A stretch of 64,000 nt of DNA from Euzebya tangerina (GTDB lineage Bacteria > Actinomycetota > Nitriliruptoria > Euzebyales > Euzebyaceae). A program made the translations under genes and the position numbers. The stretch spans positions 2,914,001-2,978,000 of the forward strand of contig NZ_PPDK01000001.1 in assembly GCF_003074135.1 (NCBI RefSeq). Reading direction: 5' to 3'. The notes under the pieces were generated by a model. That model was not told the DNA's origin, did not search any database, and saw only the letters and a list, made by a program, of their open reading frames with translations. This document shows positions 19,197 through 29,850 of this stretch, piece after piece (the stretch's first letter is position 1; every line of letters starts with the position of its first letter).

Positions 19197-19742
19197 ATGA
19201 TCTCAGCTCGACCCGTCAACCTTCGCAAGATGGCGGCAGCCGCCGCGTCGCTGGCGGCTGTGGCCGCGTTTGCCGTCCCAGCCGCGGCCGACGAGACCAC
19301 ACTGACCTTGACCTTGACCAACAACGGACTGCTCAGCATCAGCGCTCCCGAGTCGGCATCCGCCACCGGCGAGGTCGACCCGTTGGCCTCCTCCGCCGCG
19401 TTCGACATCAACGGCGTCGTCATCTCTGACCAGCGCACCCTGCCGGGCGTCTACACCGCGACCGCGCAGGCCACCAACCTGGTCGACGGCGACAACACCA
19501 TCTCGAACGTCGGGATGATCTGGGCCACCGACTCGATCACCAACTCGCAGAACAACCCGGTCACCGGCCCGGCCGTCGGTGGTGGCGGCTCCCTCGCGGC
19601 CCCTGTCCCGATTGCCATTGGGTCCGGGCTGGGGACCCTTGGCGCTGACGCGTGGACCGTTGACGGCACCATCACCGTGGCCATCCCGGCAGGTCAGGCG
19701 CCCGGTACCTACACCAGCACGCTGACCACCTCGGTCAGCTAG
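19197..19742 (+). CDS. secreted WxL-like surface protein
   Basis: A 181-residue exported protein. Residues 1-31 are a Sec signal peptide ending AVPAAA before DETTLT. The mature part is rich in Thr, Asn and Gly with alternating strands, has tryptophans in MIWATDS and DAWTVDG, and ends APGTYTSTLTTSVS, which resembles the final strand of WxL cell-surface domains. It is a poor match to the firmicute consensus, so the family link is an inference backed by the next gene, a DUF916-like protein, the normal genetic partner of WxL proteins. No anchor is visible; attachment would be non-covalent. ATG 19197 places the signal peptide at the N-terminus. Confidence 0.7.
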   Translation: MISARPVNLRKMAAAAASLAAVAAFAVPAAADETTLTLTLTNNGLLSISAPESASATGEVDPLASSAAFDINGVVISDQRTLPGVYTATAQATNLVDGDNTISNVGMIWATDSITNSQNNPVTGPAVGGGGSLAAPVPIAIGSGLGTLGADAWTVDGTITVAIPAGQAPGTYTSTLTTSVS

Positions 19743-19766
19743 TCACCGCCCGAGTACTTCGGTGCT

Positions 19767-19800
19767 GATCCCCGTCACGACTCAGGTCGCGGCGGGGATC
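19767..19800 (+). other. intercistronic hairpin
   Basis: A perfect 8-bp inverted repeat (gatccccg at 19767-19774, cggggatc at 19793-19800) encloses a smaller stem (cgac/gtcg, loop tcag). No T run follows, so it is more likely an RNA-stabilising or attenuating element between the two surface-protein genes than a full terminator. Confidence 0.6.
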
Positions 19801-19817
19801 TGCCGATAGGAGACAGC

Positions 19818-21128
19818 GTGACACGCACAGCAACTCCAAAATCCCGCACGACGAACGCTCTCGTCCGGGCACTGCTGGTCGCGTCCCTCGGTCTCCTGCT
19901 CCTCCCTGTGCCAGGGTCCGCGCAGGAAGGTAACCCACCTGGTGTCGGCATTCGGCTCCTCGAGGCGCCCGCTGAGCTGGCCGACGACCCACGCGCGCAG
20001 AACTACGTCATCGACCACGTTGAAGCCGGGACGACAATTGAGCGGGACTTCGAAATCGGCAACGGGGATCCGGAGGACTTCGAGGTCTCCCTCTACAGCG
20101 CCGGGGCGGAGATCACCGACAGCGCATTCATCGCTTTCGATGACGATCAGCAGAACGACCTCGCCTCCTGGATCTCCGTCGCGCCGGATTCGCTGCTGGT
20201 CCCTTCCGAGGGACGTGTGCGAAGCACGCTGCGGATCGACGTACCAGAGAACGCTGCTGACGGGGAGCGATACGCCGTCGTCTTCGCCGAGCGCAGCAGT
20301 GCTGACCAGGGCGGGTTACAGCTGGTGCAGCGCGTGGGAATCAGGGTCTACCTCTCCGTCGGCGACGGTCCGGCCCCAGTCTCCGACTTCGAGATCACGT
20401 CGTTCACAGCCATGCGGGACGAGAGCGGTGAGCCGGGCCTCGAGGCACGAATCGCCAACACGGGCGGCCGCGCACTCGACCTTCAAGGTGAGGTCATGCT
20501 GACCGACGGCCCCGGGGGCGTGAGCGCCGGTCCCTTCGACGTTGAGTTGGGCACGACCCTGGCACCCGGTGGCTCCACCGATGTCCAGTTGCTGTTGGAC
20601 CCCGAGCTGCCAGATGGTCCCTGGCTGGCCACTCTGACGGTGAGCTCAGGGACCTTGGAGAAGCAGGCGCAGGCCACCATCACCTTCCCCCAGGCTGGCA
20701 ACCTGCCGAACGTCATCGAGGTGGACGCGCCCTCGCGCAGCGGGCTGGACATCGGTGCCGGCGTCATCGGCGGTGGGGCGGTCGGGCTTCCGCTCTGGCT
20801 GTTGTGGCGTCGCCGCAAGAAGAAGAAGGACGAGGATGAGGCGTCCACGCCGGCCGACGAGTCAACGCCTGCAGACACGGCCACCTCGGCCGAACGTGAA
20901 CCGGCCGCCAACCCCGATCCCGTTGCCCCGTCCGACGCCGAAATAGCGGTTCCCGCGACGGCCGAGCCCCGGCAGGGGAGCGAGCAGCCCGAAACTGCGG
21001 GGGCGCCACCTCGCCCCGAGGCAGTCGCGGTACCCCCTCCGGCGGGCCGGCCGGGCACTCCTCCGCCACCACCGGGCGCTCCGTCGCGCCGGGCGGTCTC
21101 AACGGTGCCCCCGCCGTCGTCCAGCTGA
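19818..21128 (+). CDS. DUF916-like membrane protein (WxL-interacting type)
   Basis: A 436-residue type I membrane protein. A signal peptide ends GSA before QEG near residue 35. The following domain (NYVIDHVEAGTTIERDFEI, then SWISVAPDSLLV and VPENAADGERYAVVFAE) matches the DUF916 peptidoglycan-binding domain of WxL-interacting proteins, and a second Ig-like part reaches residue 300. A transmembrane helix near 312-332 is followed by RRRKKKK and a long Pro/Ala/Glu cytoplasmic tail, longer than in firmicutes. GTG 19818 is preceded by ATAGGAG at good spacing. The expected role is to hold the upstream secreted protein at the cell surface. Confidence 0.75.
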   Translation: MTRTATPKSRTTNALVRALLVASLGLLLLPVPGSAQEGNPPGVGIRLLEAPAELADDPRAQNYVIDHVEAGTTIERDFEIGNGDPEDFEVSLYSAGAEITDSAFIAFDDDQQNDLASWISVAPDSLLVPSEGRVRSTLRIDVPENAADGERYAVVFAERSSADQGGLQLVQRVGIRVYLSVGDGPAPVSDFEITSFTAMRDESGEPGLEARIANTGGRALDLQGEVMLTDGPGGVSAGPFDVELGTTLAPGGSTDVQLLLDPELPDGPWLATLTVSSGTLEKQAQATITFPQAGNLPNVIEVDAPSRSGLDIGAGVIGGGAVGLPLWLLWRRRKKKKDEDEASTPADESTPADTATSAEREPAANPDPVAPSDAEIAVPATAEPRQGSEQPETAGAPPRPEAVAVPPPAGRPGTPPPPPGAPSRRAVSTVPPPSSS

Positions 21129-22804
<1,676 letters not shown>

Positions 22805-22807
22805 CCG

Positions 22808-23893
22808 CTACAGCGCCTCGTCCACCGTCGCGACGGCCTCCTCGAAGCTCGCGATGAACTTCTCAACGCCCTCCGTCTCGAGCTCCTTCGTCACCTGATC
22901 CAGGTCGATGCCGGCGTCTGAGAGGGCGCTCAATGTCCGAACCGCCGCAGGCCCGGTTCCCGAGAGCCGGTCGGTCGGCTCGGCCCCGTGATCCCGCACC
23001 GCGTCCAAGGTTGCCTCGGGAACGGTGTTCACGGTGTTGGGCCCGACCAACTCGTCCACGTACAGCGTGTCGGGGTACGACGGGTCCTTGGTCGATGTGC
23101 TGGCCCACAGCGGCCGCTGCACGGCGGCGCCTGACGCGGACAGCTCCTTCCAACGCTCGCTCATGCACACCTCCATGAACGCGGTGAACGCAGCTTGGGC
23201 GTTGGCGATCGCGACCCGCCCACGGAGGTCGGAATCCTCGGGCAACATCGGATCGACCTTCGCATCGACACGGGACACGAAGAACGAGGCGACGCTGGCG
23301 ATCGAGGCCAGGTTCCTTCCGGCGTCCCTGGCCTGGGCCAGCCCGTCCATGTAGGCCGACATCACCTGCTGGTAGCGATCGACGCTGAACAGCAGCGTCA
23401 CGTTGACGTTGACGCCCTCGCCGATCAGCGCGGTGATGGCGGCAAGACCGGGCTCGGTCCCCGGCACCTTGACCATCAGGTTCGGCCGGTCGATCTTATT
23501 CCACAGGGCGCGGCCCTGCTCGATCGTGCCGTCGGTGTCGAACGCCTTGCTGGGGTCGACCTCGATCGAGACGTAGCCGTGCAGCCCGTCGGAGGACGCG
23601 TACAGGTCCGCGAACTGGTCACACGCGAAGGTGATGTCCGCCTTCATCACCTCCCACAGGATCGCGGCGGCGTCCTTGCCCTCCGCAGCCAACGACGCAA
23701 CCTGCTCGTCGTACTCGTCCGACCCCGCGACGGCCGAGGCGAAGATGGAGGGGTTCGACGTCAGCCCGTAGATGTCGCCGTCGGAGATCAGCTGATCCAG
23801 GTAGTTGCCCTCACCGAGGTAGGACCGTTTGATCGAGTCAAGCCAGATGGCCTGTCCCTGCCGTTCGATCGCGGCCAGTCGTGATGTGCTCAT
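22808..23893 (-). CDS. tal: transaldolase
   Basis: A 361-residue transaldolase of the long actinobacterial type in the non-oxidative pentose phosphate pathway, moving a dihydroxyacetone unit from sedoheptulose 7-phosphate to glyceraldehyde 3-phosphate. The Schiff-base lysine is in NLMVKVPGT near residue 138, GLTSNPSIF near 34 binds substrate, and [10 protein letters not shown] near 163 completes the barrel signature. ATG 23893 overlaps the transketolase stop (ATGA), so tkt and tal are one operon; zwf and opcA, which usually follow tal in actinobacteria, are absent. Confidence 0.95.
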   Translation of the reverse strand: MSTSRLAAIERQGQAIWLDSIKRSYLGEGNYLDQLISDGDIYGLTSNPSIFASAVAGSDEYDEQVASLAAEGKDAAAILWEVMKADITFACDQFADLYASSDGLHGYVSIEVDPSKAFDTDGTIEQGRALWNKIDRPNLMVKVPGTEPGLAAITALIGEGVNVNVTLLFSVDRYQQVMSAYMDGLAQARDAGRNLASIASVASFFVSRVDAKVDPMLPEDSDLRGRVAIANAQAAFTAFMEVCMSERWKELSASGAAVQRPLWASTSTKDPSYPDTLYVDELVGPNTVNTVPEATLDAVRDHGAEPTDRLSGTGPAAVRTLSALSDAGIDLDQVTKELETEGVEKFIASFEEAVATVDEAL

Positions 23894-25899
23894 GCCTCGT
23901 CGTCCTCCCAGTCGTTGTACAGGTCGCGGGCGGCGTCGGCCACCGATTCGGCGGTGAAGCCGAACTCCTCCATCAGCTCCGGTCCGGGGGCGGAGGCGCC
24001 GAAGTCGTCCATTGCGATGTGGTCGTCGGCCCACCGCTGCCACCCGAAGCTGACACCGGCTTCGACCGAGAGGACCGGTACCTCACCATTGCCCAGCAGG
24101 TCCTCGGCGTAGTCCTCCCCAGCCTCCTCCAGCAGCTCCATCGAGGGCATCGAGACGACCCGGACCACCAGGTCATCCTCGTCGGCCAGGATCGCCGCCG
24201 CCTCCACGCAGTGCTGGACCTCGGAGCCGGTGCCGACCAGGATCAGATCCGGGTCCTCGACGTCCTGCAGCGCGTATGCGCCCATGCCGACGGCGTCCGC
24301 ATCGCTCCCGCTGAGGACCGGCAGGCCCTGACGGGAGAGCACCAGCGCCGTCGGCCCGTCCGTCCGCATCACCGCTTGGACCCAGGCCCCCACCGTCTCC
24401 CGCGCATCAGCCGGTCGGATGACCCGCAGGTTCGGCATGGCCCGCAGGGCCGCGAGGTGTTCCACGGACTGGTGGGTCGGACCGTCCTCACCCAAGCCGA
24501 TCGAGTCGTGGGTGTACACGTAGATCACCCCCAGGCCGGTCAGGGCAGCCAGACGGACCGAGCCGCGCATGTAATCGCTGAAGGTGAGGAAGGTCCCGAC
24601 GAACGGGCGGAGGCCGCCATGGAGGATCATGGCGTTGGCCATCCCTGCCATCGCGTGCTCGCGTACCCCGAAGTTGATGTTCCGCGCGGCGAACAGGTCG
24701 GCGGACACGGCGGCGGAGTTGTCGATCGTGGTCTTGGTCGAGCCCGCGAGATCCGCCGAGCCACCAACCAGCTCGGGGATCGCGGCGGCCAGCTTCTGGA
24801 TCACGGCGCCGCTGGCCGCACGGGTGGCCTCGCTGTGGCCGTCCTCGAAGTCGGGGAGCTGGGAGTCCCAGTCCTCAGCCAGCTCACCGGCCATCGCCCG
24901 CTCCAGTTCCTCCGCCAGATCAGGGTGGTCGCTCGAGTAGGCGGCGTACAGCTCGTTCCAGGTCTCCTCGGCCGCGGAGCCACGATCGCCTTGACCGGCT
25001 GCGTCGTACACGCTGTCGGGGACCTCGAACGGCGCATTCTCCCAGCCGTAGGAGGCCTTGGCTGCCGCCGCCTCCTCCTCACCCAGCGGGGAGCCGTGGG
25101 ACTTCGACGTCCCAGCCTTGGTCGGCGCGCCGTACCCGATCGTCGTTCGCACCCGGACGAAGGTCGGGCGACCGTCGGACGCCGCGGCTTGGGCGATGCC
25201 AGCGTCGACCGCCTCCAGATCGTTCCCGTCGGCGATCTCGAGAGTCCGCCACCCGTACGCCGCGTATCGGGCCACGACGTCCTCGTTGGAGAAGGACCAC
25301 GACGCGGGCCCGTCCAGCGTGACCTCGTTGTCGTCCCAGAACATGATCAGCTTGCCCAGCTGCAGCTGGCCGGCGAGGGAACACGCCTCGGCGGCGACAC
25401 CCTCCATCACATCGCCATCGCTGGCGATCACCCAGGTCCGGTGGTCGACGATGTCACCCTCCGGCTGGTTGAAGCGGGCGGCCAGCAGCCGTTCGGCCAG
25501 CGCGAACCCGACGCCGTTGGCCACACCCTGCCCCAGCGGTCCGGTGGTGGTCTCGACGCCTGGGGTGGCGAAGCTCTCCGGGTGACCGGGGGTGCGGGAT
25601 TCGAACTGACGGAAGTCCTTGATGTCCTCGATGGCCAGGTCGTAACCGGTCAGGTGGAGCACCGAGTACAGCAGCATCGAGGCATGGCCGCACGACAGCA
25701 CGAACCGGTCGCGGTCGATCCACCCCGGGTTGGTGGGGTTGTGCTTCAGGTGCCGCGTGAAGAGCGCGTAGGTCAGCGGCGCCAGGCCCATCGGCGCCCC
25801 CGGATGGCCTGAGTTGGCCCGCTCGACCGCGTCGATCGAGAGTGCGCGGATCGCGGCAACGGCCTGGTGGTCAGATTCGGTGTAGGGCTGAGCGGTCAC
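23890..25899 (-). CDS. tkt: transketolase
   Basis: A 669-residue thiamine diphosphate enzyme exchanging two-carbon units in the pentose phosphate pathway. Cofactor-binding and catalytic parts are visible: [19 protein letters not shown] at the N-terminus, [16 protein letters not shown] near residue 160 with the downstream [23 protein letters not shown] near 415 and [15 protein letters not shown] near 470. GTG 25899 was chosen because homology starts a few residues later and because TAGCCT ends seven bases upstream; the open frame running on to 27075 is antisense to ctaA. It is co-transcribed with tal. Confidence 0.95.
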   Translation of the reverse strand: MTAQPYTESDHQAVAAIRALSIDAVERANSGHPGAPMGLAPLTYALFTRHLKHNPTNPGWIDRDRFVLSCGHASMLLYSVLHLTGYDLAIEDIKDFRQFESRTPGHPESFATPGVETTTGPLGQGVANGVGFALAERLLAARFNQPEGDIVDHRTWVIASDGDVMEGVAAEACSLAGQLQLGKLIMFWDDNEVTLDGPASWSFSNEDVVARYAAYGWRTLEIADGNDLEAVDAGIAQAAASDGRPTFVRVRTTIGYGAPTKAGTSKSHGSPLGEEEAAAAKASYGWENAPFEVPDSVYDAAGQGDRGSAAEETWNELYAAYSSDHPDLAEELERAMAGELAEDWDSQLPDFEDGHSEATRAASGAVIQKLAAAIPELVGGSADLAGSTKTTIDNSAAVSADLFAARNINFGVREHAMAGMANAMILHGGLRPFVGTFLTFSDYMRGSVRLAALTGLGVIYVYTHDSIGLGEDGPTHQSVEHLAALRAMPNLRVIRPADARETVGAWVQAVMRTDGPTALVLSRQGLPVLSGSDADAVGMGAYALQDVEDPDLILVGTGSEVQHCVEAAAILADEDDLVVRVVSMPSMELLEEAGEDYAEDLLGNGEVPVLSVEAGVSFGWQRWADDHIAMDDFGASAPGPELMEEFGFTAESVADAARDLYNDWEDDEA

Positions 25900-25906
25900 G
25901 GCAGGC

Positions 25907-25912
25907 AGGCTA
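25907..25912 (-). promoter_or_regulatory. -10 element (TAGCCT) of tkt-tal
   Basis: On the minus strand TAGCCT ends seven bases before the GTG start of tkt; leaderless pattern. Confidence 0.45.
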
Positions 25913-25982
25913 CCGCCGATCACGGCCTCGTGAGCGAGCACGTCGGCCACGGCATGGTGAGAGGCATCTGTTGCCATCCGTC

Positions 25983-26012
25983 TTGGGTGGCAGGGGATCC
26001 GGCGCCTACTCT
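25983..26012 (+). promoter_or_regulatory. promoter of ctaA-ctaB
   Basis: TTGGGT at 25983-25988 and TACTCT at 26007-26012 with an 18-bp spacer. The -10 ends seven bases before ATG 26020, so the message should be leaderless. Confidence 0.5.
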
Positions 26013-26019
26013 GGCCGTC

Positions 26020-27054
26020 ATGTCCGACGTCATCTCGTCCGCCGACGCGCGGCCGGTCCGGGCCGGCTTCCGGCGCCTGGCCGTCGCCGCTGCCATCACC
26101 TCGCTGGTGGTGATCGCCGTGGGTGGTGCGACGCGCGCGACCGACTCGGGGCTGGCCTGCCCCACCTGGCCCGGGTGCTTCACCGGCGGAGACTTCCTGC
26201 CGCCCATCACGGGGGAGTTCGTCGACGGGCTGGGCCGCAACGTCACAGGCATCAACATCTGGCTGGAGCACTCCCACCGACTGGTGGCCGGGCTCCTCGC
26301 CGTGCAGGTGGCCGCCTTGCTGGTGTGGGTGCTGCGCCGCTACCGCCACGTCCCGGGCCTGCTGTGGCCGGTCGTCGTGGCTGCCGTGGCGGTCAACGTC
26401 CAGGCGCTGCTCGGCGCGCTGGTGGTGTGGAACCTGGTGCAGGCCGAGCTCGTCACGCTCCACCTGGGCCTCGGCACGGCCACGATGGTGCTCCTGATCT
26501 TCCTGGCGGCGCGGAGTCATGGAGCGGTCGCAACCGCGGGGTTGCGCCGACCGGCCGAGCCGAACCGGGCACGTCTGTGGCGCCTCTCGGTCATCACCAC
26601 GGCGATGCTGTGGGGCCAGATCCTCATCGGTGGGCACCTGAGCGGCATCCACGGCGGCCTGGCCTTCAAGAGTCGACCGTTGCTGGGCATCTTCACCATC
26701 GGCCCGATCACCATCGAGGAGGAGGCGATCAACGTGGTCCACCGCTACCTCGCGTACGCCGTCGCGGCGCTGGTGATGGTGCTGGCCATCCGCATCAAGC
26801 GGTCCGTCGACGCCGCCGGGGGTCCGGCACAGCTGTGGGCCAGGGTGTCCGCAGGACTGGTGGGGCTGCAGATCGTCCTCGGCGTGACCAACCTCTACAG
26901 CGATCTGTCCTACGTCTCGGTCATCCCGCACCTCGCCGTCGCGTCGTGGATCCTGGCTGCCCTCACCATGACCACCATCCACCTGTGCGACCGCGATGAC
27001 CTCGGTTCCGCTGCCAGGACGCCGGCACCGGACAGAATCGGCGCCGGAGTATGA
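26020..27054 (+). CDS. ctaA: heme A synthase CtaA
   Basis: A 344-residue, eight-helix membrane protein that oxidises the C8 methyl of heme O to a formyl group, giving heme A for aa3-type cytochrome oxidase. Heme-ligand histidines are visible in [28 protein letters not shown] and [10 protein letters not shown]. The extracytoplasmic cysteine pair typical of the Gram-positive enzyme is present in [13 protein letters not shown] 26020 starts the protein just after a good promoter. Its stop overlaps the ctaB start (ATGA), so both heme A genes are translationally coupled. Confidence 0.95.
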   Translation: MSDVISSADARPVRAGFRRLAVAAAITSLVVIAVGGATRATDSGLACPTWPGCFTGGDFLPPITGEFVDGLGRNVTGINIWLEHSHRLVAGLLAVQVAALLVWVLRRYRHVPGLLWPVVVAAVAVNVQALLGALVVWNLVQAELVTLHLGLGTATMVLLIFLAARSHGAVATAGLRRPAEPNRARLWRLSVITTAMLWGQILIGGHLSGIHGGLAFKSRPLLGIFTIGPITIEEEAINVVHRYLAYAVAALVMVLAIRIKRSVDAAGGPAQLWARVSAGLVGLQIVLGVTNLYSDLSYVSVIPHLAVASWILAALTMTTIHLCDRDDLGSAARTPAPDRIGAGV

Positions 27055-27995
27055 GCCACCTCGAAGCTGCCGCAACCGCTCCGACCGATCCCCGGGGGTC
27101 GTCGGTCGGCGATGTGGTGCGGGCCTACGTGGCGGTCACCAAGCCGCGGATCGTCGAGCTGCTCCTGGTCACAACCCTCCCCGCCATGATCGTGGCTGAG
27201 CGGGGACTGCCGCCGGCCGGGCTGATCCTCGCGACGTTGCTCGGCGGCACTCTGGGGGCCGGCAGCGCCAACGCGTTCAACTCGATCATCGAGCGCGACA
27301 GCGACGCGCTGATGCAGCGCACCAGCCGTCGCCCGCTGCCGAACCACGCGATCTCGACCCGCGCTGCCGTGCTCTTCGCAAGCATCCTGGCCGTGGTCTC
27401 GTTCGTGGTGACCACGCTCTGGGTCAACCTGCTCACGGCCGCGCTGATCCTGGCTGCCAACGCGTTCTACGTGCTGGTCTACACGGCGTACCTGAAGCCC
27501 CGGACGGTGCAGAACATCGTCATCGGCGGTGCGGCCGGATGTGTCCCCGTCCTGGCCGGGTGGTCCGCCGTCACGGGGGAGCTCTCCCTCACGGCATGGT
27601 TGATGTTCGCCGTCGTGTTCCTGTGGACCCCACCACACTTCTGGGCACTGGCGATCCGCTATCGCGAGGACTACGCGGCGGCCTCGATCCCGATGCTGCC
27701 GGTGGTGGCGGGGACCCTGGAGACGACCCGCCAGATCATCGGTTACACGGTGCTGATGGTGGTGTTCACCCTGGCGCTCGGGTTGGTCGCGGAGGCGGGC
27801 GTCGTCTACCTGGTCGTCGCGCTGCTGCTCGGGGCCCGCTTCGTCCAGCTGGCGCTGCGTCTGCACCGCGCCGGGCTTGCCACGGATGACCCAGGTGATT
27901 CGGCACTGCACGCCGAGGCGATGGCCACCTTCCGCTACTCGATCGGTTACCTCGGGCTGGTCCTGTTCGCGTTGGCGGCCGGCGTGGTCTTCTAG
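27051..27995 (+). CDS. ctaB: protoheme IX farnesyltransferase CtaB (heme O synthase)
   Basis: A 314-residue UbiA-family prenyltransferase with about nine hydrophobic helices. It attaches farnesyl to heme B to make heme O, the substrate of the upstream ctaA product. The polyprenyl-diphosphate site is [18 protein letters not shown] near residues 82-99 and the second conserved loop is [17 protein letters not shown] near 148. Length is normal. The gene ends five bases before the convergent ABC permease gene. The neighbourhood ctaA, ctaB, tkt, tal and an ABC transporter resembles known actinobacterial loci. Confidence 0.95.
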   Translation: MSHLEAAATAPTDPRGSSVGDVVRAYVAVTKPRIVELLLVTTLPAMIVAERGLPPAGLILATLLGGTLGAGSANAFNSIIERDSDALMQRTSRRPLPNHAISTRAAVLFASILAVVSFVVTTLWVNLLTAALILAANAFYVLVYTAYLKPRTVQNIVIGGAAGCVPVLAGWSAVTGELSLTAWLMFAVVFLWTPPHFWALAIRYREDYAAASIPMLPVVAGTLETTRQIIGYTVLMVVFTLALGLVAEAGVVYLVVALLLGARFVQLALRLHRAGLATDDPGDSALHAEAMATFRYSIGYLGLVLFALAAGVVF

Positions 27996-28000
27996 GCCTA

Positions 28001-28726
28001 CTACTCCCAGCGGAACAGTCGGGCCGCCACTGCGGGGGCGATGACGGCCCAGCCGAACAGCGAGACCACCGAGGTGGTTGGGATCACAGGCCCACCGAAC
28101 GCAGCCCGCAACCAGTCCGCGAGTGGCGCCGCGGGGAGGATCCGGGCCGCAGCCTGCATGACCTCGGGTAGCCGGTCGAGGGGGAAGAGGATCCCGCTCG
28201 AGAGCAGGAGTACCACGAACACGGCATTGACCAGGGCCAGGGTCGCCAAGGCCCGAAGCCGCCCGGCCATGGCCATGCCGATGCCAGCGAACGCGGCCGT
28301 CCCGAGCAGCAGGGCGACCGGCAGCAGGGCCAGCGAGCCCACCGCCGGGCGCCAGCCGAGTGCAACGGCGACGCTGACCACCACGGCGACCTGGACGACC
28401 TCGATGGCGAGGATGGAGAGGACCTTCGCACCGATCAGCTCCCCGCGTCGCAGCGGTGTGGCACCGAGGCGCTTGAGCACCAGGTAGAAGCGCTCGAAGC
28501 CCGTCTGGATGCCGAGGGAGACCATGGCAGCCCCGATCACGGACAAGGCCAGGATCCCGGGGGCGAGGAACGACACAGCCGACTGCCCCTCCGGTACGGG
28601 TAGGACGGAGACGACCGAGAAGAACACGAGCAGTCCGACGGGGATGCCGAAGGTCACGGTCAGGTTCTCTGCGTTGCGCAGCAGCAGACGGAGTTCCATC
28701 CCCGTCTGGGCGGTCAGGCGACTCAC
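28001..28726 (-). CDS. ABC-2 type transporter permease
   Basis: A 241-residue membrane protein with six predicted helices, an N-terminal amphipathic segment (MELRLLLRNAENLTVTFGIP) and a late PLADWLRAAF loop, the layout of ABC-2 exporter permeases. Together with the ATPase encoded just upstream it should form a homodimeric exporter; the substrate is not evident. In mycobacteria a similar ABC pair lies beside ctaA. GTG 28726 overlaps the ATPase stop by four bases. Its end is only five bases from the convergent ctaB stop. Confidence 0.88.
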   Translation of the reverse strand: MSRLTAQTGMELRLLLRNAENLTVTFGIPVGLLVFFSVVSVLPVPEGQSAVSFLAPGILALSVIGAAMVSLGIQTGFERFYLVLKRLGATPLRRGELIGAKVLSILAIEVVQVAVVVSVAVALGWRPAVGSLALLPVALLLGTAAFAGIGMAMAGRLRALATLALVNAVFVVLLLSSGILFPLDRLPEVMQAAARILPAAPLADWLRAAFGGPVIPTTSVVSLFGWAVIAPAVAARLFRWE

Positions 28727-29712
28727 CTGGTCGGCTCCAGCGGCGTGGCGTCGGGCAGGGCGGCCGGCTCCCCGAACGCCTGGCGGGTGATCTCGAGGTA
28801 GGCGGACTCGAGCCCCTGACCACCGGTCGTCACGCCGGAGAGGGTCAGTCCCTGTCGGGCAAACCACTCGGTGACACGGCTCATCATCGCTGCGGTCTCG
28901 CTCGGGTCGACATCGACGTGAACCACCCCGGCTCCGTCGGTCCGCACCGGCGCACCAACCGAGGCCGCCAGGACGTCCGGGTCGATCTCGTCGGGGGTGG
29001 ACACGGTCACGCCTGCTGGCGCGTAGGTGTTGACCAACTCCGCGGTCGTTCCCTCCGCCAGGACCCGTCCCCGGGCCATGACCGCGACGCGGTCGGCGAG
29101 GGTCTCTGCCTCGGTCATGTTGTGGGTGGTGAGCAGCAGCGCGGTGCCCGTGTCACGACGCAGCTCGCCCAGCATCGCCCAGGTGGCGGCGCGCACCTCG
29201 GGATCCATCCCGGTCGACGGCTCGTCCAGGATCAGCAGCTCGGGCCGGCCGACCAGCGCGAGCGCCAGGTTGAGCCGCTGCTTCTCGCCGCCGCTCAGGG
29301 TCCGGACCTTGGCGGTGGCCACCCGGCCCAGGTCCAACCGCTCGATCAGGTCGTCGGGATTCACTGCGGAGGGGTAGAGGCGGGCGTACAGCCGAAGCAC
29401 CTCCCGGGGCGAGGCCGCCTGCCAGACCCCACCCTCCTGCAGCATGACGCCGACCCGTGACGTCACGGCCGCCCGGTCCTTGGTCGGGTGGAGGCCGAAG
29501 ATGCGGATCTGTCCGCCGTCCGGCTGACGGAAGCCCTCGATGCACTCCACCGTGGTGGTCTTCCCGGCACCGTTCGGACCCAGCAGTGCCACGGCTTGGC
29601 CGGCGTCCACCGTCAGGCTCACGCCGTCGACCACGGTCCGTCGCCCGTAGCGCTTGACGAGATCGGTCACCGCGATCGCTGCGGGTGTCGCTGGTGGTGA
29701 AGAGGAGGACAT
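28723..29712 (-). CDS. ABC transporter ATP-binding protein
   Basis: A 329-residue ATPase. Walker A is GPNGAGKTTTVE near residue 45, the signature is TLSGGEKQRLNLA near 145, Walker B LLILDEPSTG near 166, and a switch histidine follows in LTTHNMTEAE. About 90 residues after the ATPase core form an accessory domain common in drug- and lipid-exporting ABC-2 systems. ATG 29712 begins the protein; the frame is open to 31314 on this strand but that stretch is antisense to fabF. CATACT twelve bases before the start is a possible -10. It is the first gene of a two-gene operon. Confidence 0.92.
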   Translation of the reverse strand: MSSSSPPATPAAIAVTDLVKRYGRRTVVDGVSLTVDAGQAVALLGPNGAGKTTTVECIEGFRQPDGGQIRIFGLHPTKDRAAVTSRVGVMLQEGGVWQAASPREVLRLYARLYPSAVNPDDLIERLDLGRVATAKVRTLSGGEKQRLNLALALVGRPELLILDEPSTGMDPEVRAATWAMLGELRRDTGTALLLTTHNMTEAETLADRVAVMARGRVLAEGTTAELVNTYAPAGVTVSTPDEIDPDVLAASVGAPVRTDGAGVVHVDVDPSETAAMMSRVTEWFARQGLTLSGVTTGGQGLESAYLEITRQAFGEPAALPDATPLEPTR

Positions 29713-29838
29713 CGGCGACCCGCCAGTATGGGCCGACGCGCCGCGGTGTGCCGTGCAGAGCGGTTGCGTTTGCTCGGTGGGACGGTCAAGCCCCCCGCTG
29801 AGAGGGTCCGGCTCGCCGTCATGTGGCAGGGCAGGATC

Positions 29839-29844
29839 TACTGT
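29839..29844 (+). promoter_or_regulatory. -10 element (TACTGT) of the fab operon
   Basis: TACTGT ends six bases before GTG 29851, supporting that start and a leaderless fabF message. Confidence 0.45.
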
Positions 29845-29850
29845 TCCGGC

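Noticed and set aside
25900-27075. N-terminal extension of transketolase on the minus strand
   Set aside because: The frame is open but antisense to ctaA, and transketolase homology starts at GTG 25899.
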